Below, piece by piece: positions 32,556 through 40,928 of a DNA stretch of 64,000 bases. A model generated the notes under the pieces. The model ran no database searches. It had not been told where the DNA came from and worked only from the letters and a program-made list of their open reading frames with translations. The position numbers and the translations under genes were made by a program. This DNA is from Candidatus Woesearchaeota archaeon (GTDB lineage: Archaea > Nanobdellota > Nanobdellia > Woesearchaeales > JABGUJ01). Each line of letters opens with the position of its first letter. The stretch's first letter is position 1. The stretch is from positions 226,843 through 290,842 of the forward strand of contig JABGUJ010000002.1 of NCBI GenBank assembly GCA_018646625.1, read 5' to 3'.

Positions 32556-33206
32556 ATGATATCAGAGTTTGCATATTCTATTGCAGATCCGCTAACACAG
32601 TTCGGTATTGCGACTGTGAAAGCACTGCCTGGCATTGTAGTGGCGATAATAATATTGCTAGTTGGCTGGTTAGTAGCATGGATCTTGGGCTTCATAATTA
32701 AGAATGTTCTTCTTAAAATTGGCCTAGACGCAGGAATGAAAAAAGCAGGAATTGGAACTGCTTTAGGAAAACTTAGCTTGTCCAAATTACTTGGGCTAAT
32801 TGTTAAGTGGTTCGTATTCCTAGTGTTTTTGGGAGAAGCTGTATCTCAACTTCAGTTGGGAAGTTTGTCTTTGTTCTTAGACAGTTTAGTAATGTGGCTA
32901 CCTAATTTAGTGGTTGCGTCTTTAATTGTTATTTGCGGTTTGATCGTAAGTGATTACGTAACTTCAAGAATTAAAGCAGCTAAATCTAAGAGAGGAGATT
33001 TGTTTGCGAGTGGAGTTTACTATGTGATTATGATTTTGGTTGTGCTTATTGCACTTAATCAAATCGGAATCGACATAAGTTTGCTTACCGACATCATCAA
33101 ATTGTTCTTCGGAGCACTATTCTTGGGACTTGCAATAGCTCTTGGAATTGGATTTGGTGGCGCACTTAAAGGCAACGCAGCTAAATGGCTTAAAAGGTTT
33201 AAATAA
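32556..33206 (+). CDS. Membrane protein of the conserved TM-helix (CmpX/MscS-related) type
   Basis: Five predicted helices with the Gly-rich first helix ALPGIVVAIIILLVGWLVAWILG and matching C-terminal helix LFFGALFLGLAIALGIGFGG. This is the conserved TM-helix repeat found in small mechanosensitive-channel relatives. The MscS beta domain is missing. The ATG follows a GGGGTG SD. The gene stands alone and ends in a T-rich stretch before the L7Ae promoter. A channel role is plausible. Confidence 0.8.
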   Translation: MISEFAYSIADPLTQFGIATVKALPGIVVAIIILLVGWLVAWILGFIIKNVLLKIGLDAGMKKAGIGTALGKLSLSKLLGLIVKWFVFLVFLGEAVSQLQLGSLSLFLDSLVMWLPNLVVASLIVICGLIVSDYVTSRIKAAKSKRGDLFASGVYYVIMILVVLIALNQIGIDISLLTDIIKLFFGALFLGLAIALGIGFGGALKGNAAKWLKRFK

Positions 33207-33287
33207 GCCTTTTTTTCTTTTTTATTTTACTTTTTTCTTATTTTTCTTAATCCGATAGTTATATAAAGAGCTCATTTTTTCTAGAGA

Positions 33288-33421
33288 GTATCCTTAATGA
33301 TTTATGACGGCGACTGTAAAGTTTCCTGAAGGAAAGGATGGGCTATTTTAGTCTATTATTTCTGAATCGATTAAAGGGTAGATGATATACTCATAAAAAA
33401 GCTAAATGAGGAAAAAATAAA
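33288..33421 (+). promoter_or_regulatory. Structured 5' leader of the L7Ae operon
   Basis: The TATA box GTTATATAAAG (33258-33268) places the start near 33288, giving a leader of about 134 nt. Its first bases, ATCCTT (33290), pair with AAGGAT (33334), enclosing a TTTCC-TGAA-GGAAA hairpin (33322-33335; the two use some of the same bases at the edge). The stem starting at the transcript 5' end suggests control, perhaps L7Ae feedback through a kink-turn. I could not identify a clean kink-turn. Confidence 0.45.
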
Positions 33422-33754
33422 ATGAGCGAATTAAACGAAAAAGCACTTGAAGCAATCGAAGTGGCTAAGTCCACTGGAAAGCTAAGGAAAGGTACCAATG
33501 AGGTAACTAAGGCTCTTGAAAAAGGAGACGCCAAATTGGTTGTTTATGCAAAAGATGTTTCCCCTGCGGAAATCACAATGCACTTACCAGTTCTAGCAAA
33601 GGAAAAATCAATCCCTTGTATAGAAGTTGCATCCAAAGACGAACTTGGAGCTGCAGCAGGATTACCTGTTAAGACAGCAGCAATTGCAATTGTAGTAGAA
33701 GGCGAAGCAAAGAATCTGATCAAGGAGATCTCAGAAGAAGCTGGAAAGGAGTGA
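33422..33754 (+). CDS. rpl7ae: Ribosomal protein L7Ae (eL8)
   Basis: Kink-turn-binding protein of the large subunit and of box C/D, H/ACA and RNase P RNPs in archaea. The RNA-binding core RKGTNEVTKALEKGDAKLVV is intact, followed by VYAKDVSPAEITMHLPVL and the VEVASKDELG-like loop (IEVASKDELGAAAGL). 110 aa, a normal length. First gene of the L7Ae - S28e - L24e - Ndk run, with gaps of 2-7 bases and one overlap. A GAGG SD precedes the ATG. Confidence 0.95.
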   Translation: MSELNEKALEAIEVAKSTGKLRKGTNEVTKALEKGDAKLVVYAKDVSPAEITMHLPVLAKEKSIPCIEVASKDELGAAAGLPVKTAAIAIVVEGEAKNLIKEISEEAGKE

Positions 33755-33761
33755 TTAAAAA

Positions 33762-34040
33762 ATGGCACAGAAAGTGGTATCCAAGAAAGGCTCAGCAGAT
33801 GAGGGCAAGAAAGGATCCGTAGGATTTTCGCCAGCAGTTCCAGCTAGTGTTGAAGAGATTATTGGAAGAACAGGTGCAAGAGGAGAAGCTACACAAGTTA
33901 GATGTAAAATTCTCGACGGCAGAGACAAAGAAAAAATAATCCGAAGAAACGTCAAAGGACCTGTTAAATTAAAAGACATTCTTATGTTGAGAGAAACAGA
34001 AATTGAAGCCAGACAACTTGGTCGTGGTGGGAGGAAGTAA
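33762..34040 (+). CDS. rps28e: Ribosomal protein S28e
   Basis: Small-subunit protein with the S28e core [19 protein letters not shown] and terminal [15 protein letters not shown]. At 92 aa it carries an N-terminal extension of about 20 residues rich in Lys/Gly/Ser ([12 protein letters not shown]) compared with the usual about 70 aa. It lies seven bases after rpl7ae and two bases before rpl24e. Confidence 0.94.
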   Translation: MAQKVVSKKGSADEGKKGSVGFSPAVPASVEEIIGRTGARGEATQVRCKILDGRDKEKIIRRNVKGPVKLKDILMLRETEIEARQLGRGGRK

Positions 34041-34042
34041 GA

Positions 34043-34273
34043 ATGGTTACTTGTTCATTTTGCGGACTGGAAATCCCAAGAGGTTCTGGATTAATGTATG
34101 TTAAAACAGACGGAAAAGTTTTTCATTTTTGTTCAAGAAAATGTGAAAAAAATATGATTGTACTAAAGCGAAAGCCTAGAGAAACAAGATGGACTAACGA
34201 GCACAATGCAGTTAAGAAAGTTTTGATCGCATCTAAGGAAGAAGCTAAATTAAAAGAGGGTAAGAAAGAATGA
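34043..34273 (+). CDS. rpl24e: Ribosomal protein L24e
   Basis: Zinc-ribbon ribosomal protein. The CSFCGLEIPRGSG knuckle and FCSRKCEKNM knuckle supply four cysteines, with the RWTNEHN segment typical of the family. 76 aa, slightly longer than the minimal form, with a Lys/Glu tail. Its stop overlaps the ndk start by four bases, so translation is coupled. Confidence 0.95.
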   Translation: MVTCSFCGLEIPRGSGLMYVKTDGKVFHFCSRKCEKNMIVLKRKPRETRWTNEHNAVKKVLIASKEEAKLKEGKKE

Positions 34274-34749
34274 GAGAGAAAAGCTTAGTCTTGATAAAGC
34301 CAGACGGAGTCCAAAGAGGACTAATCGGAAGAATCATGCAAAGATTCGAAGATGTTGGCTTGAAGATGGTTGGTATGAAAATGGTTTGGGTAGACAAAGA
34401 GTTTGCTAAAGAACATTATGCGGCTCACGTTGACAAACCGTTCTATCCAGGACTGGAGTGTATGATTACAGAAGGTCCAGTTGTTGCAATGGTTCTTGAA
34501 GGATTACATGCAGTAGAGCAAGTTAGGAAAATGGTCGGAAAGACTGAACCTAAAAGCGCAGAACCTGGAACTATCAGAGGAGATTTTTCACAACACTCTT
34601 ACGCATATACAGATGCTAAAGGAATCGCAATAAAGAACTTGATTCACGCATCAGGAAATGTTGAAGAAGCGAATGCAGAAGTTGCTCTTTGGTTTAAAGA
34701 AGGAGAAATGCATGACTACAAGACAGTACACGAGAAACACGTGTTTTAA
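34270..34749 (+). CDS. ndk: Nucleoside diphosphate kinase
   Basis: Transfers phosphate between nucleoside tri- and diphosphates through a phospho-histidine. KPDGVQRGLIGRI opens the protein and the active-site histidine lies in KNLIHASGN, where the usual HASD is HASG. 159 aa. Placement with L7Ae, S28e and L24e is common in archaea. Reading starts within the end of rpl24e. Confidence 0.95.
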   Translation: MREKSLVLIKPDGVQRGLIGRIMQRFEDVGLKMVGMKMVWVDKEFAKEHYAAHVDKPFYPGLECMITEGPVVAMVLEGLHAVEQVRKMVGKTEPKSAEPGTIRGDFSQHSYAYTDAKGIAIKNLIHASGNVEEANAEVALWFKEGEMHDYKTVHEKHVF

Positions 34750-34781
34750 GATATCGTAACTCATTTGGAGGATTGAATTAA

Positions 34782-36956
34782 ATGGCAGAAAAGATGGTTG
34801 ATAGGGTAACTCGAATTATGCAGCACCCTACTGAAATTAGAAATATTGCAATCTGTGCACATATTGATCACGGAAAGACAACTCTTTCCGACAACTTGTT
34901 ATCCGGAGCTGGTATGCTTTCAGAAGCACTAGCTGGTAAAGCTTGCGTTCTAGATTTTCACGAAGACGAGCAGACAAGAGGAATTACAATTGATTCAGCA
35001 AGTGTATCTATGGTTCATAAGTTTGATGATAAGGAATATTTGATTAACCTTATCGATACTCCAGGTCACGTTGACTTTGGAGGAGACGTAACTCGAGCAA
35101 TGAGAGCAGTAGATGGTGCAGTAGTACTTTGTTGTGCTGTTGAAGGTATTATGCCGCAGACAGAAACTGTATTGAGACAAGCTCTTAAGGAAAGAGTTAA
35201 GCCAATATTGTTTATCAATAAAACTGACAGACTGATGAAAGAACTTCAGTTAACTCCTGAAATGATGCAGGAAAGATTCGTCAAGACTATTGATGAAGTT
35301 AACAAGTTGATTGTTTCTATTGCAGAAGAAGGATATGGTTCTAAATGGCAAGTAAGTGTTAATGATGGTAGCGTAGTATTCGGTAGTGCGTTTCACAACT
35401 GGGCTATGAGCGTTCCTTACATGCAGAAAAAAGGTTTGTCATTTAAAGATATAATTGATGCATACCAATCAGGTAATGATGATGACTGGAAAGCACTAGG
35501 TAAAAGAGCACCTTTGTATGAGGTTTTACTTAACTCAGTTATTGAGCATTTACCAGATCCAGTAGTATCTTCCGATTACAGAATACCAAAACTATGGAAA
35601 GGAGATGTTGAGACTGAAGACGGTAAGTCACTAAAGGCGTGCAATCCTAAAGGTCCTTTGTACTTTTGTATAGTAAAAGTAGTAGTTGATCCTCAAGCAG
35701 GAGAAATTAGTTCTGGTAGATTGTTTAGTGGTACTATGAAGAGAGGTACTGAGGTTTATCTTAACACAGCCAAACATAATGGAAGAGTACAGCAAGTATT
35801 CATCTACAATGGATCAAAGAGAGAAATTGTTGATAACGTACCTGCCGGTAACATCATTGGTATCAGCGGTGTAAAAGGTTACCCTGGTGAGACAATCACA
35901 GTTGGCGAAGCAGAACCGTTTGAAGAGTTGAGTCATATTTTTGACCCAGTAATCACTAAGTCTATTGAAGCTAAAAAGGCAAGCGACTTGACAAAGTTGC
36001 TAGATGTACTTAGAATGGTTGCAAAGGAAGATCCAACTATCAAAATAAACATCAACGAAGAAACTGGAGAGCACTTAATGTCTGGTATGGGTGAGTTGCA
36101 CCTTGAGATAATTGAGAACAGAATTAAATCAGAAAAAGGTGTTGAGGTAATAACTGGTTCTCCTATTGTTGTATACAGAGAAGCAGTTTATGCAAAAAAT
36201 CCACAAGCTGCAGAAGGTAAGTCACCTAATAAACACAATAGACTATACTTTACTGTTGAACCTATGCCTGAAGAACTTAAAGAAGGTATTAAATCTGGTT
36301 TGATTCCAAATGGAAGAGTAAAGAAAAAGGATAACAAGTTGTGGGAAGCTCTTTCTGAATGTGGCTTGGATAGTAAAGCTACAAGAAAAGTTAGAGATGT
36401 ATTCAACGGTAACATGTTTATCGATGACACTAGAGGAGAAGTTCACATCGGAGAAATTATGGAATTAGTTCTTGATATGTTTGAAGATGTTATGAACAAC
36501 GGTGGACTAGCAAGAGAACCATGTGTTAACATGTTAGTAAGACTAACCGATACAAAATTACACGAAGATGCAATCCACAGAGGTCCAGCTCAAATGTACC
36601 CTGCTGTAAGAGAAGGTATCAGAGAAGCTATCAGAAATGCTAAACCTGTACTTTACGAACCGATTCAAACAATGGTATTTGAATCACCAGCAGAATTTAT
36701 GGGAGAAATCTCTAAGTTGATCTCAAACAAAAGAGGTCAGTTGTTGGATATGCAGCAAGATGGTGATGAAGTTACCGTCAAAGGTAAACTACCAGTAGCA
36801 GAAATGTTTGGTATGAGTGGAGATCTTAGATCCGCAACAGGCGGAAGAGGTAATTCATTTGTTCAAGACCAGGTATTTGAAAAGCTACCTGACGAACTTC
36901 AGAAAAAGATTATTGGTCAAATTAGGTCCAGAAAGGGCTTGAGTGAGAACCAATAG
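34782..36956 (+). CDS. fusA: Elongation factor 2
   Basis: Translocase GTPase. G1 is AHIDHGKTT, G3 DTPGHVDFGGDV, G4 NKTD. Domain IV carries DAIHRGPAQ, keeping the histidine that is converted to diphthamide, consistent with the Dph6-like gene in this window. 724 aa, normal for archaeal EF-2. A GGAGG SD precedes the ATG. It follows ndk by 32 bases and leads into a 185-base spacer with a candidate structured RNA before the EF-1alpha gene. Confidence 0.97.
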   Translation: MAEKMVDRVTRIMQHPTEIRNIAICAHIDHGKTTLSDNLLSGAGMLSEALAGKACVLDFHEDEQTRGITIDSASVSMVHKFDDKEYLINLIDTPGHVDFGGDVTRAMRAVDGAVVLCCAVEGIMPQTETVLRQALKERVKPILFINKTDRLMKELQLTPEMMQERFVKTIDEVNKLIVSIAEEGYGSKWQVSVNDGSVVFGSAFHNWAMSVPYMQKKGLSFKDIIDAYQSGNDDDWKALGKRAPLYEVLLNSVIEHLPDPVVSSDYRIPKLWKGDVETEDGKSLKACNPKGPLYFCIVKVVVDPQAGEISSGRLFSGTMKRGTEVYLNTAKHNGRVQQVFIYNGSKREIVDNVPAGNIIGISGVKGYPGETITVGEAEPFEELSHIFDPVITKSIEAKKASDLTKLLDVLRMVAKEDPTIKININEETGEHLMSGMGELHLEIIENRIKSEKGVEVITGSPIVVYREAVYAKNPQAAEGKSPNKHNRLYFTVEPMPEELKEGIKSGLIPNGRVKKKDNKLWEALSECGLDSKATRKVRDVFNGNMFIDDTRGEVHIGEIMELVLDMFEDVMNNGGLAREPCVNMLVRLTDTKLHEDAIHRGPAQMYPAVREGIREAIRNAKPVLYEPIQTMVFESPAEFMGEISKLISNKRGQLLDMQQDGDEVTVKGKLPVAEMFGMSGDLRSATGGRGNSFVQDQVFEKLPDELQKKIIGQIRSRKGLSENQ

Positions 36957-36971
36957 AATTGGAGTAATATA

Positions 36972-37110
36972 GGCTCTGAATACCGATAACCTTATAAGTA
37001 AGCAGTTTTAGCTAAGGCTTACCTTGGGCGCTTAAACGGCGTTGAATGGGTCTTAGCGAATTTCGCTTATAATTGGGGGTAAGGGATCATAATTCACACC
37101 CTTCAGAGTC
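36972..37110 (+). ncRNA. Candidate structured RNA / leader element upstream of EF-1alpha
   Basis: GGCTCTGAA (36972-36980) and TTCAGAGTC (37102-37110) form a nine-bp closing stem with one G-U pair around about 120 bases. Inside are GTAAGC/GCTTAC (36998-37003 and 37017-37022), a small AGCGA/TCGCT hairpin (37055-37067) and a GGGT/ACCC pairing (37077-37080, 37098-37101). The closing stem ends 11 bases before the GGTGGAGG SD of EF-1alpha. Two TATA-like sites lie inside or near it (36963, 36990), so the 5' arm would need read-through from EF-2. I recognise no known RNA family. Confidence 0.4.
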
Positions 37111-37141
37111 ATTAAATAAAAGGTGGAGGATATAACACAAA

Positions 37142-38434
37142 ATGGCAAAAGAAAAAACACACGTAAATATTGTCTTCATTGGACACGTTGATCACGGAAA
37201 ATCAACTACTGTAGGTAGATTACTATTCGATTCAGGAACTATCGATGAGACTACTATGAGAAAGCTGAGAGAAAAAGCAGCTGAACTAGGTAAGTCTGGT
37301 TTTGAGTTCGCATATACTATGGACAACTTGAAAGAAGAGAGAGAAAGAGGCGTAACTATCGATCTAGCTCACAAGAAGTTCGAAACTGATAATTATTACT
37401 TTACTGTAATTGATGCACCAGGTCACAGAGACTTTATCAAGAACATGATTACTGGCGCAGCACAAGCAGATGTTGGTGTTTTAGTTGTAGCAGCTAACGA
37501 TGGTGTTAATGCACAAACTAAAGAACACGTATTTTTGTCTAAGACTCTTGGTGTTAGTCAAATGATTATCGCAATTAATAAGATGGATATCTCTGGTGTA
37601 GACTACTCCGAAGATAGATACAAAGCAGTTGTTGCTGAAGTTACTACTTTACTTCAATCTGTAGGATACAAAACAGACACAATTCCATTTTTAGCAATCG
37701 CATCTCTAAAAGGAGATAACATTGTAACTAAGTCTGATAAAATGCCTTGGTATACTGGTAAAACTTTGATGGAAGCTATGAATGCTGTCAATCCACCAGA
37801 CAAACCAACAGGACTTCCGTTAAGACTACCTCTACAGGATGTATACAGTATCACTGGAATCGGTGTTGTACCTGTTGGAAGAGTTGAAACTGGAATCATG
37901 AAGGTTGGCGATAAGATTGTTGCTGTACCTGGAAGAGAAGGTAAAGGTGTAAAGGGCGAAGTTAAATCTATCGAGATGCATCACGAACAACTTAAGCAAG
38001 CTGAACCTGGAGACAACGTAGGTTTCTCCGTTAGAGGTATCGGTAAAAAGGATTGTGCAAGAGGAGATGTTCTTGGTCATGAGAGCAATATCCCAACTGT
38101 AGCAGAAGAGTTTACTGCACAAATGGTTGTATTGAACCACCCAACTGTAATCACTGTTGGTTATACTCCAGTATTCCACATCCATACAGCGCAAGTTGCA
38201 TGTCAAGTAGTGGCAATCAAACAGAAACTTAATCCAGCAACTGGTGAAGTTCTAGAAGAGAATCCAGACTTTATCAAAAATGGCGACGCAGCTATTGTTA
38301 CGATTAAGCCAATGAAACCATTGTGCATAGAGACACAGAAGGAAATTCCTCAAATGTCCAGGTTTGCAATCAGAGACTCAGGTGCTACTGTTGCAGCAGG
38401 TATGTGCATTGAGTTAAAGAAAAAAGAACTTTAA
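37142..38434 (+). CDS. tuf: Elongation factor 1-alpha
   Basis: Delivers aminoacyl-tRNA to the ribosome. [26 protein letters not shown] and NKMD are intact, followed by domains 2 and 3 ([17 protein letters not shown]). 430 aa, normal for archaea. The SD GGTGGAGG is strong. It precedes rps10, the usual archaeal order, with a T-rich spacer that may end or weaken transcription. Confidence 0.97.
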   Translation: MAKEKTHVNIVFIGHVDHGKSTTVGRLLFDSGTIDETTMRKLREKAAELGKSGFEFAYTMDNLKEERERGVTIDLAHKKFETDNYYFTVIDAPGHRDFIKNMITGAAQADVGVLVVAANDGVNAQTKEHVFLSKTLGVSQMIIAINKMDISGVDYSEDRYKAVVAEVTTLLQSVGYKTDTIPFLAIASLKGDNIVTKSDKMPWYTGKTLMEAMNAVNPPDKPTGLPLRLPLQDVYSITGIGVVPVGRVETGIMKVGDKIVAVPGREGKGVKGEVKSIEMHHEQLKQAEPGDNVGFSVRGIGKKDCARGDVLGHESNIPTVAEEFTAQMVVLNHPTVITVGYTPVFHIHTAQVACQVVAIKQKLNPATGEVLEENPDFIKNGDAAIVTIKPMKPLCIETQKEIPQMSRFAIRDSGATVAAGMCIELKKKEL

Positions 38435-38499
38435 GTTCTTTATTTTTTATTTTATTTTCATAGTAAATTACATTTATTGTGTGGTAGGCCCGAAGAAAA

Positions 38500-38811
38500 A
38501 TGCAGAAAGCAAGAATAAAATTAGCAAGTACTAATATAGAAACAATTAATGAAGTTTGCGACTACATTAATAACATTGTCGAGAAGACTGGTGTAGACAT
38601 CAAGGGTCCCATTCCTCTTCCTACTAAAAAGTTAAAGATAACTACTCGTAAGTCTCCTTGTGGTGACGGAAAGGCTACATGGGAGAGATATGAGATGCGG
38701 ATACACAAGAGATTGATTGATCTTGGTATTGATGAGAGAGCTCTTAGGTTAATAATGAAAGTACCTATTCCTGAGGGATTGAACATCGAGATTGAGATGA
38801 TTGATAACTAA
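38500..38811 (+). CDS. rps10: Ribosomal protein S10
   Basis: Small-subunit protein. [20 protein letters not shown], then [22 protein letters not shown] and HKRLIDL are typical of archaeal S10. 103 aa. It lies 65 bases downstream of EF-1alpha and about 60 bases upstream of the tRNA-Ser gene, which has its own TATA box. Confidence 0.95.
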   Translation: MQKARIKLASTNIETINEVCDYINNIVEKTGVDIKGPIPLPTKKLKITTRKSPCGDGKATWERYEMRIHKRLIDLGIDERALRLIMKVPIPEGLNIEIEMIDN

Positions 38812-38874
38812 TTATCCTTCTTTTGACAATAAATTTATAAGGTAATTAGCTTGAGCTTTATAATATAGATAAAT

Positions 38875-38958
38875 GCTGCCGTGGCACAATCTGGTACTGC
38901 GCGGGACTGGAAATCCCGTTTCCTCCGGGATATCCCGGTTCAAATCCGGGCGGCAGCG
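38875..38958 (+). tRNA. tRNA-Ser (anticodon GGA)
   Basis: Acceptor arms GCTGCCG and CGGCAGC pair fully. The anticodon stem CGGGA/TCCCG holds loop CTGGAAA with GGA at 38909-38911. The long variable arm is typical of serine tRNA, and the T arm is CCCGG-TTCAAAT-CCGGG. No intron and no encoded CCA. A TATA-like ATTTATAAGG lies about 35-40 bases upstream. The 3' end was used as an attachment site by the element to the right. Confidence 0.97.
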
Positions 38959-38960
38959 TT
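38948..38960 (+). repeat. Left attachment site (att) within tRNA-Ser 3' end
   Basis: GGGCGGCAGCGTT: last part of the T stem, the 3' acceptor strand, the discriminator G and two further bases. Exact copy at 50157. The tRNA remains intact, as expected when the element restores its 3' end. Confidence 0.8.
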
Positions 38961-38968
38961 GTAACATC

Positions 38969-39021
38969 AATCGAACGCCGTCTTTTGGCCACAAGTTGTG
39001 GCTAAAGACTTTTATTCGATT
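38969..39021. repeat. Nested inverted repeat between tRNA-Ser and integrase
   Basis: Three nested arm pairs share one centre near 38995: AATCGAA/TTCGATT (outer), GTCTTT/AAAGAC (middle), GCCACAA/TTGTGGC (inner, one-base centre). It spans 53 bases immediately after att and before the integrase SD. It could bind the recombinase, terminate tRNA transcription, or fold in the integrase mRNA. Confidence 0.6.
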
Positions 39022-39047
39022 AAGACTCATTCTATGCTGGAGGAAAA

Positions 39048-40256
39048 ATGGAAAAAAAGCTAGATATCCATAACTACCAGAAACGTTTGGAAAATACTCT
39101 TAGATTTATTGAAAGGTCTAAGATTTCTGAGAAAAATAAGGAGCTAATAATGAGCTTCAGAGATGAACTAGTACTTCAGGGTTTAAGCCTTGCAAGGGTT
39201 GAAAGATATCTTAGCTTATCTAGAATCATTGCTGAGAAAATCAACATAGATTTTGATAAAGCTAAGATTGAAGACTTAAAAAGATTTGTCGGCGAGATAC
39301 AACAAAGAGAGGATTACTCACCCTGGACAAAACAGTTGTACAAAGTAACTTTAAGAAAATTCTACAAATGGATGAAGCAAACAGAAGAATATCCTCCGGA
39401 GGTAAGTTGGATTAAAATTAATGTTAGTAAGTCAGAGAAAAAGCTTCCTTCCGAAGGAGAATTGCTCACTGAGAACGAAGTTAGACAACTAATAAATTCA
39501 ACTAATAATTTAAGAGACAAAGCTTTAATTTCTGTGTTATATGAGAGTGGATGCAGAGTTGGAGAAATTGGCACCATGAGAATAAAGAATGTTAGTAGTG
39601 ATAAATACGGAATTCTCTTAAGTGTAAGAGGCAAAACTGGAGCAAGAAAAATAAGAATTGTGTCTTCTCTCTTTGCTCTAAACTCTTGGTTATCGGTGCA
39701 CCCTTTTAAATTCGATAATGAAAAACCATTATGGGTGCGTTTGGATGGGAAGCAACCTGGCAAACTTCTTTGCTATGATGCAATAAGGGTTATGCTCAAG
39801 AATGCTTTCAACAAAGCAGGAATAAAAAAGAAACATAACCCACATTTTTTCAGACATTCAAGAGCCACGCAAATGGCGAACCACTTAACAGAATTTCAAA
39901 TGAATCAATATTTTGGATGGGCTCAAGGATCAGATATGCCATCGACGTATGTACATCTATCTGGTCGAGAAACAGATGGCGCGATTCTTGCAATGAATGG
40001 AATTATTATTGACAAAAACAAAGATACAGAGTCTAGTAAACCTTTACTTTGTCCAAGATGTGACTACTTGAATCCTCATGGAAGAGAACATTGTATAAAA
40101 TGTGATCTCATTATTGATGAAGGTGAGAGATTAAAACAAGAGATAAAAGATAAAGATAGTTTCACAGAAGACTCAATTTGTGAGGATACTCTCACTAAAC
40201 TATTTAGAAAGCCACGATTTAGAGCACTTGTCATGAGTGAGCTTGGAAATATTTAG
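39048..40256 (+). CDS. Tyrosine recombinase (XerC/D-like integrase) with C-terminal zinc ribbon
   Basis: Catalyses site-specific insertion and excision. The N-terminal SAM-like core-binding domain (about residues 20-110) is followed by the catalytic domain with the first arginine in ESGCRVGEIG, the HxxR box in HFFRHSRATQ, and the tyrosine in PSTYVHLSG. All key residues are present, so it may be active. A C-terminal zinc ribbon (CPRCDYLNPHGREHCIKC) is seen in several archaeal integrases. A GGAGG SD precedes the ATG. Its place beside tRNA-Ser and the att repeat defines the element. Confidence 0.93.
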   Translation: MEKKLDIHNYQKRLENTLRFIERSKISEKNKELIMSFRDELVLQGLSLARVERYLSLSRIIAEKINIDFDKAKIEDLKRFVGEIQQREDYSPWTKQLYKVTLRKFYKWMKQTEEYPPEVSWIKINVSKSEKKLPSEGELLTENEVRQLINSTNNLRDKALISVLYESGCRVGEIGTMRIKNVSSDKYGILLSVRGKTGARKIRIVSSLFALNSWLSVHPFKFDNEKPLWVRLDGKQPGKLLCYDAIRVMLKNAFNKAGIKKKHNPHFFRHSRATQMANHLTEFQMNQYFGWAQGSDMPSTYVHLSGRETDGAILAMNGIIIDKNKDTESSKPLLCPRCDYLNPHGREHCIKCDLIIDEGERLKQEIKDKDSFTEDSICEDTLTKLFRKPRFRALVMSELGNI

Positions 40257-40305
40257 AATCTCTTTATTTTTTTCTTTTATTAACTCTAAGAGAATAACTT
40301 TCCAC

Positions 40306-40500
40306 TCAGGTTTTTTTGTTTCCATTTTTCATCTCTCGGTATATTTTTATCAACATGTCTTCAATGAATGAGTTTTCATGAATCAAACGAGTACGAACAT
40401 ATTCAGGTATTGATCTAAAACCACGATCATTGGATTGTTGCTTTAATCTTGCCATCTCATCTTTTGTAAGAGGAATTTTTTGTCTATGATTTCGCACCAT
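40306..40500 (-). CDS. Small RHH/CopG-like regulator, 64 aa
   Basis: The sequence starts MVRNHRQKIPLTKDEMARLK and contains FRSIPEYVRTRLIHE, the strand-helix-helix pattern of ribbon-helix-helix DNA-binding proteins. The basic, short C-terminus fits. A TTTATAAC TATA-like box is about 30 bases upstream. A prominent inverted repeat with internal direct repeats lies just beyond it, a probable operator for this protein. Confidence 0.7.
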   Translation of the reverse strand: MVRNHRQKIPLTKDEMARLKQQSNDRGFRSIPEYVRTRLIHENSFIEDMLIKIYREMKNGNKKT

Positions 40501-40534
40501 GACTTAGTTTATACTTTGTGAAGTTATAAATTAA

Positions 40535-40581
40535 TCTGGTAAGGAAATCTGACCTAAAATCTGACCCAAAACCTTACCAGA
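40535..40581. promoter_or_regulatory. Composite operator: long inverted repeat enclosing two direct repeats
   Basis: TCTGGTAAGG (40535-40544) and CCTTACCAGA (40572-40581) are perfect 10-bp arms. Between them AAATCTGACC occurs twice (40545 and 40557), 12 bases apart. It sits between the divergent RHH-like gene and the 47-aa gene. It could control both or act as a replication iteron site. Confidence 0.6.
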
Positions 40582-40616
40582 CGTGCTTATTAATTATAAC
40601 GACGTTAGTATATTCT

Positions 40617-40760
40617 ATGAAAACAATACGACTTGAGGACGTGGATTATGATCACATCCCTGCGCTTAATACGAACGTAGGAATTGGTGGGCTAATTTTT
40701 GTTCCATTGGAATGGCAGAAAAAAAGAGTTCTTGTATTATTAATGGAGGACATACAATGA
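40617..40760 (+). CDS. AbrB-like (DUF2080-type) small protein, 47 aa
   Basis: Not in the ORF track. The central stretch NVGIGGLIFVPLEWQKKRVL matches the pattern of small archaeal AbrB-like DUF2080 proteins (glycine turn, then VPxEW, then basic residues). No SD is seen at the ATG, but the end contains ATGA where the next gene starts. It probably binds DNA and may regulate the downstream membrane protein genes. Confidence 0.6.
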   Translation: MKTIRLEDVDYDHIPALNTNVGIGGLIFVPLEWQKKRVLVLLMEDIQ

Positions 40761-40915
40761 TTGCACTACAAAAAACAACAAACATTCGACTTAAGTCGAG
40801 GGAGGAAGTTGAGCAGTTATACTCTTCTAAAAAGAGCGGCTGCTTTGAGCTTCCTCTTTTCTTTAACAATGTGTTCAAAGAAAACTTTGGACGTGTTGAA
40901 TATGATTTAGATTAA
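40757..40915 (+). CDS. Small hypothetical protein, 52 aa
   Basis: Starts MIALQKTTNIRLKSREEVEQ at an ATGA overlap with the AbrB-like gene, behind GGAGG. The ORF track gives an earlier in-frame ATG (40712) but the SD and coupling favour 40757. It contains CFELPLFFNNVFKENFG and ends in an acidic tail. No family recognised. It lies 13 bases before the VirB2-like gene, so it is likely co-transcribed. Confidence 0.6.
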   Translation: MIALQKTTNIRLKSREEVEQLYSSKKSGCFELPLFFNNVFKENFGRVEYDLD

Positions 40916-40928
40916 AGAGGTGGTTTCA

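Noticed and set aside
36972-37110. Reading the EF-1alpha leader element as a tRNA or 5S rRNA
   Set aside because: No T-loop (GGTTCAAATCC-like), anticodon arm or 5S motifs can be found.
38812-39030. Minus-strand ORF of 72 aa across tRNA-Ser
   Set aside because: It runs through a complete tRNA gene and the nested inverted repeat, without an SD or TATA box. It is a shadow.
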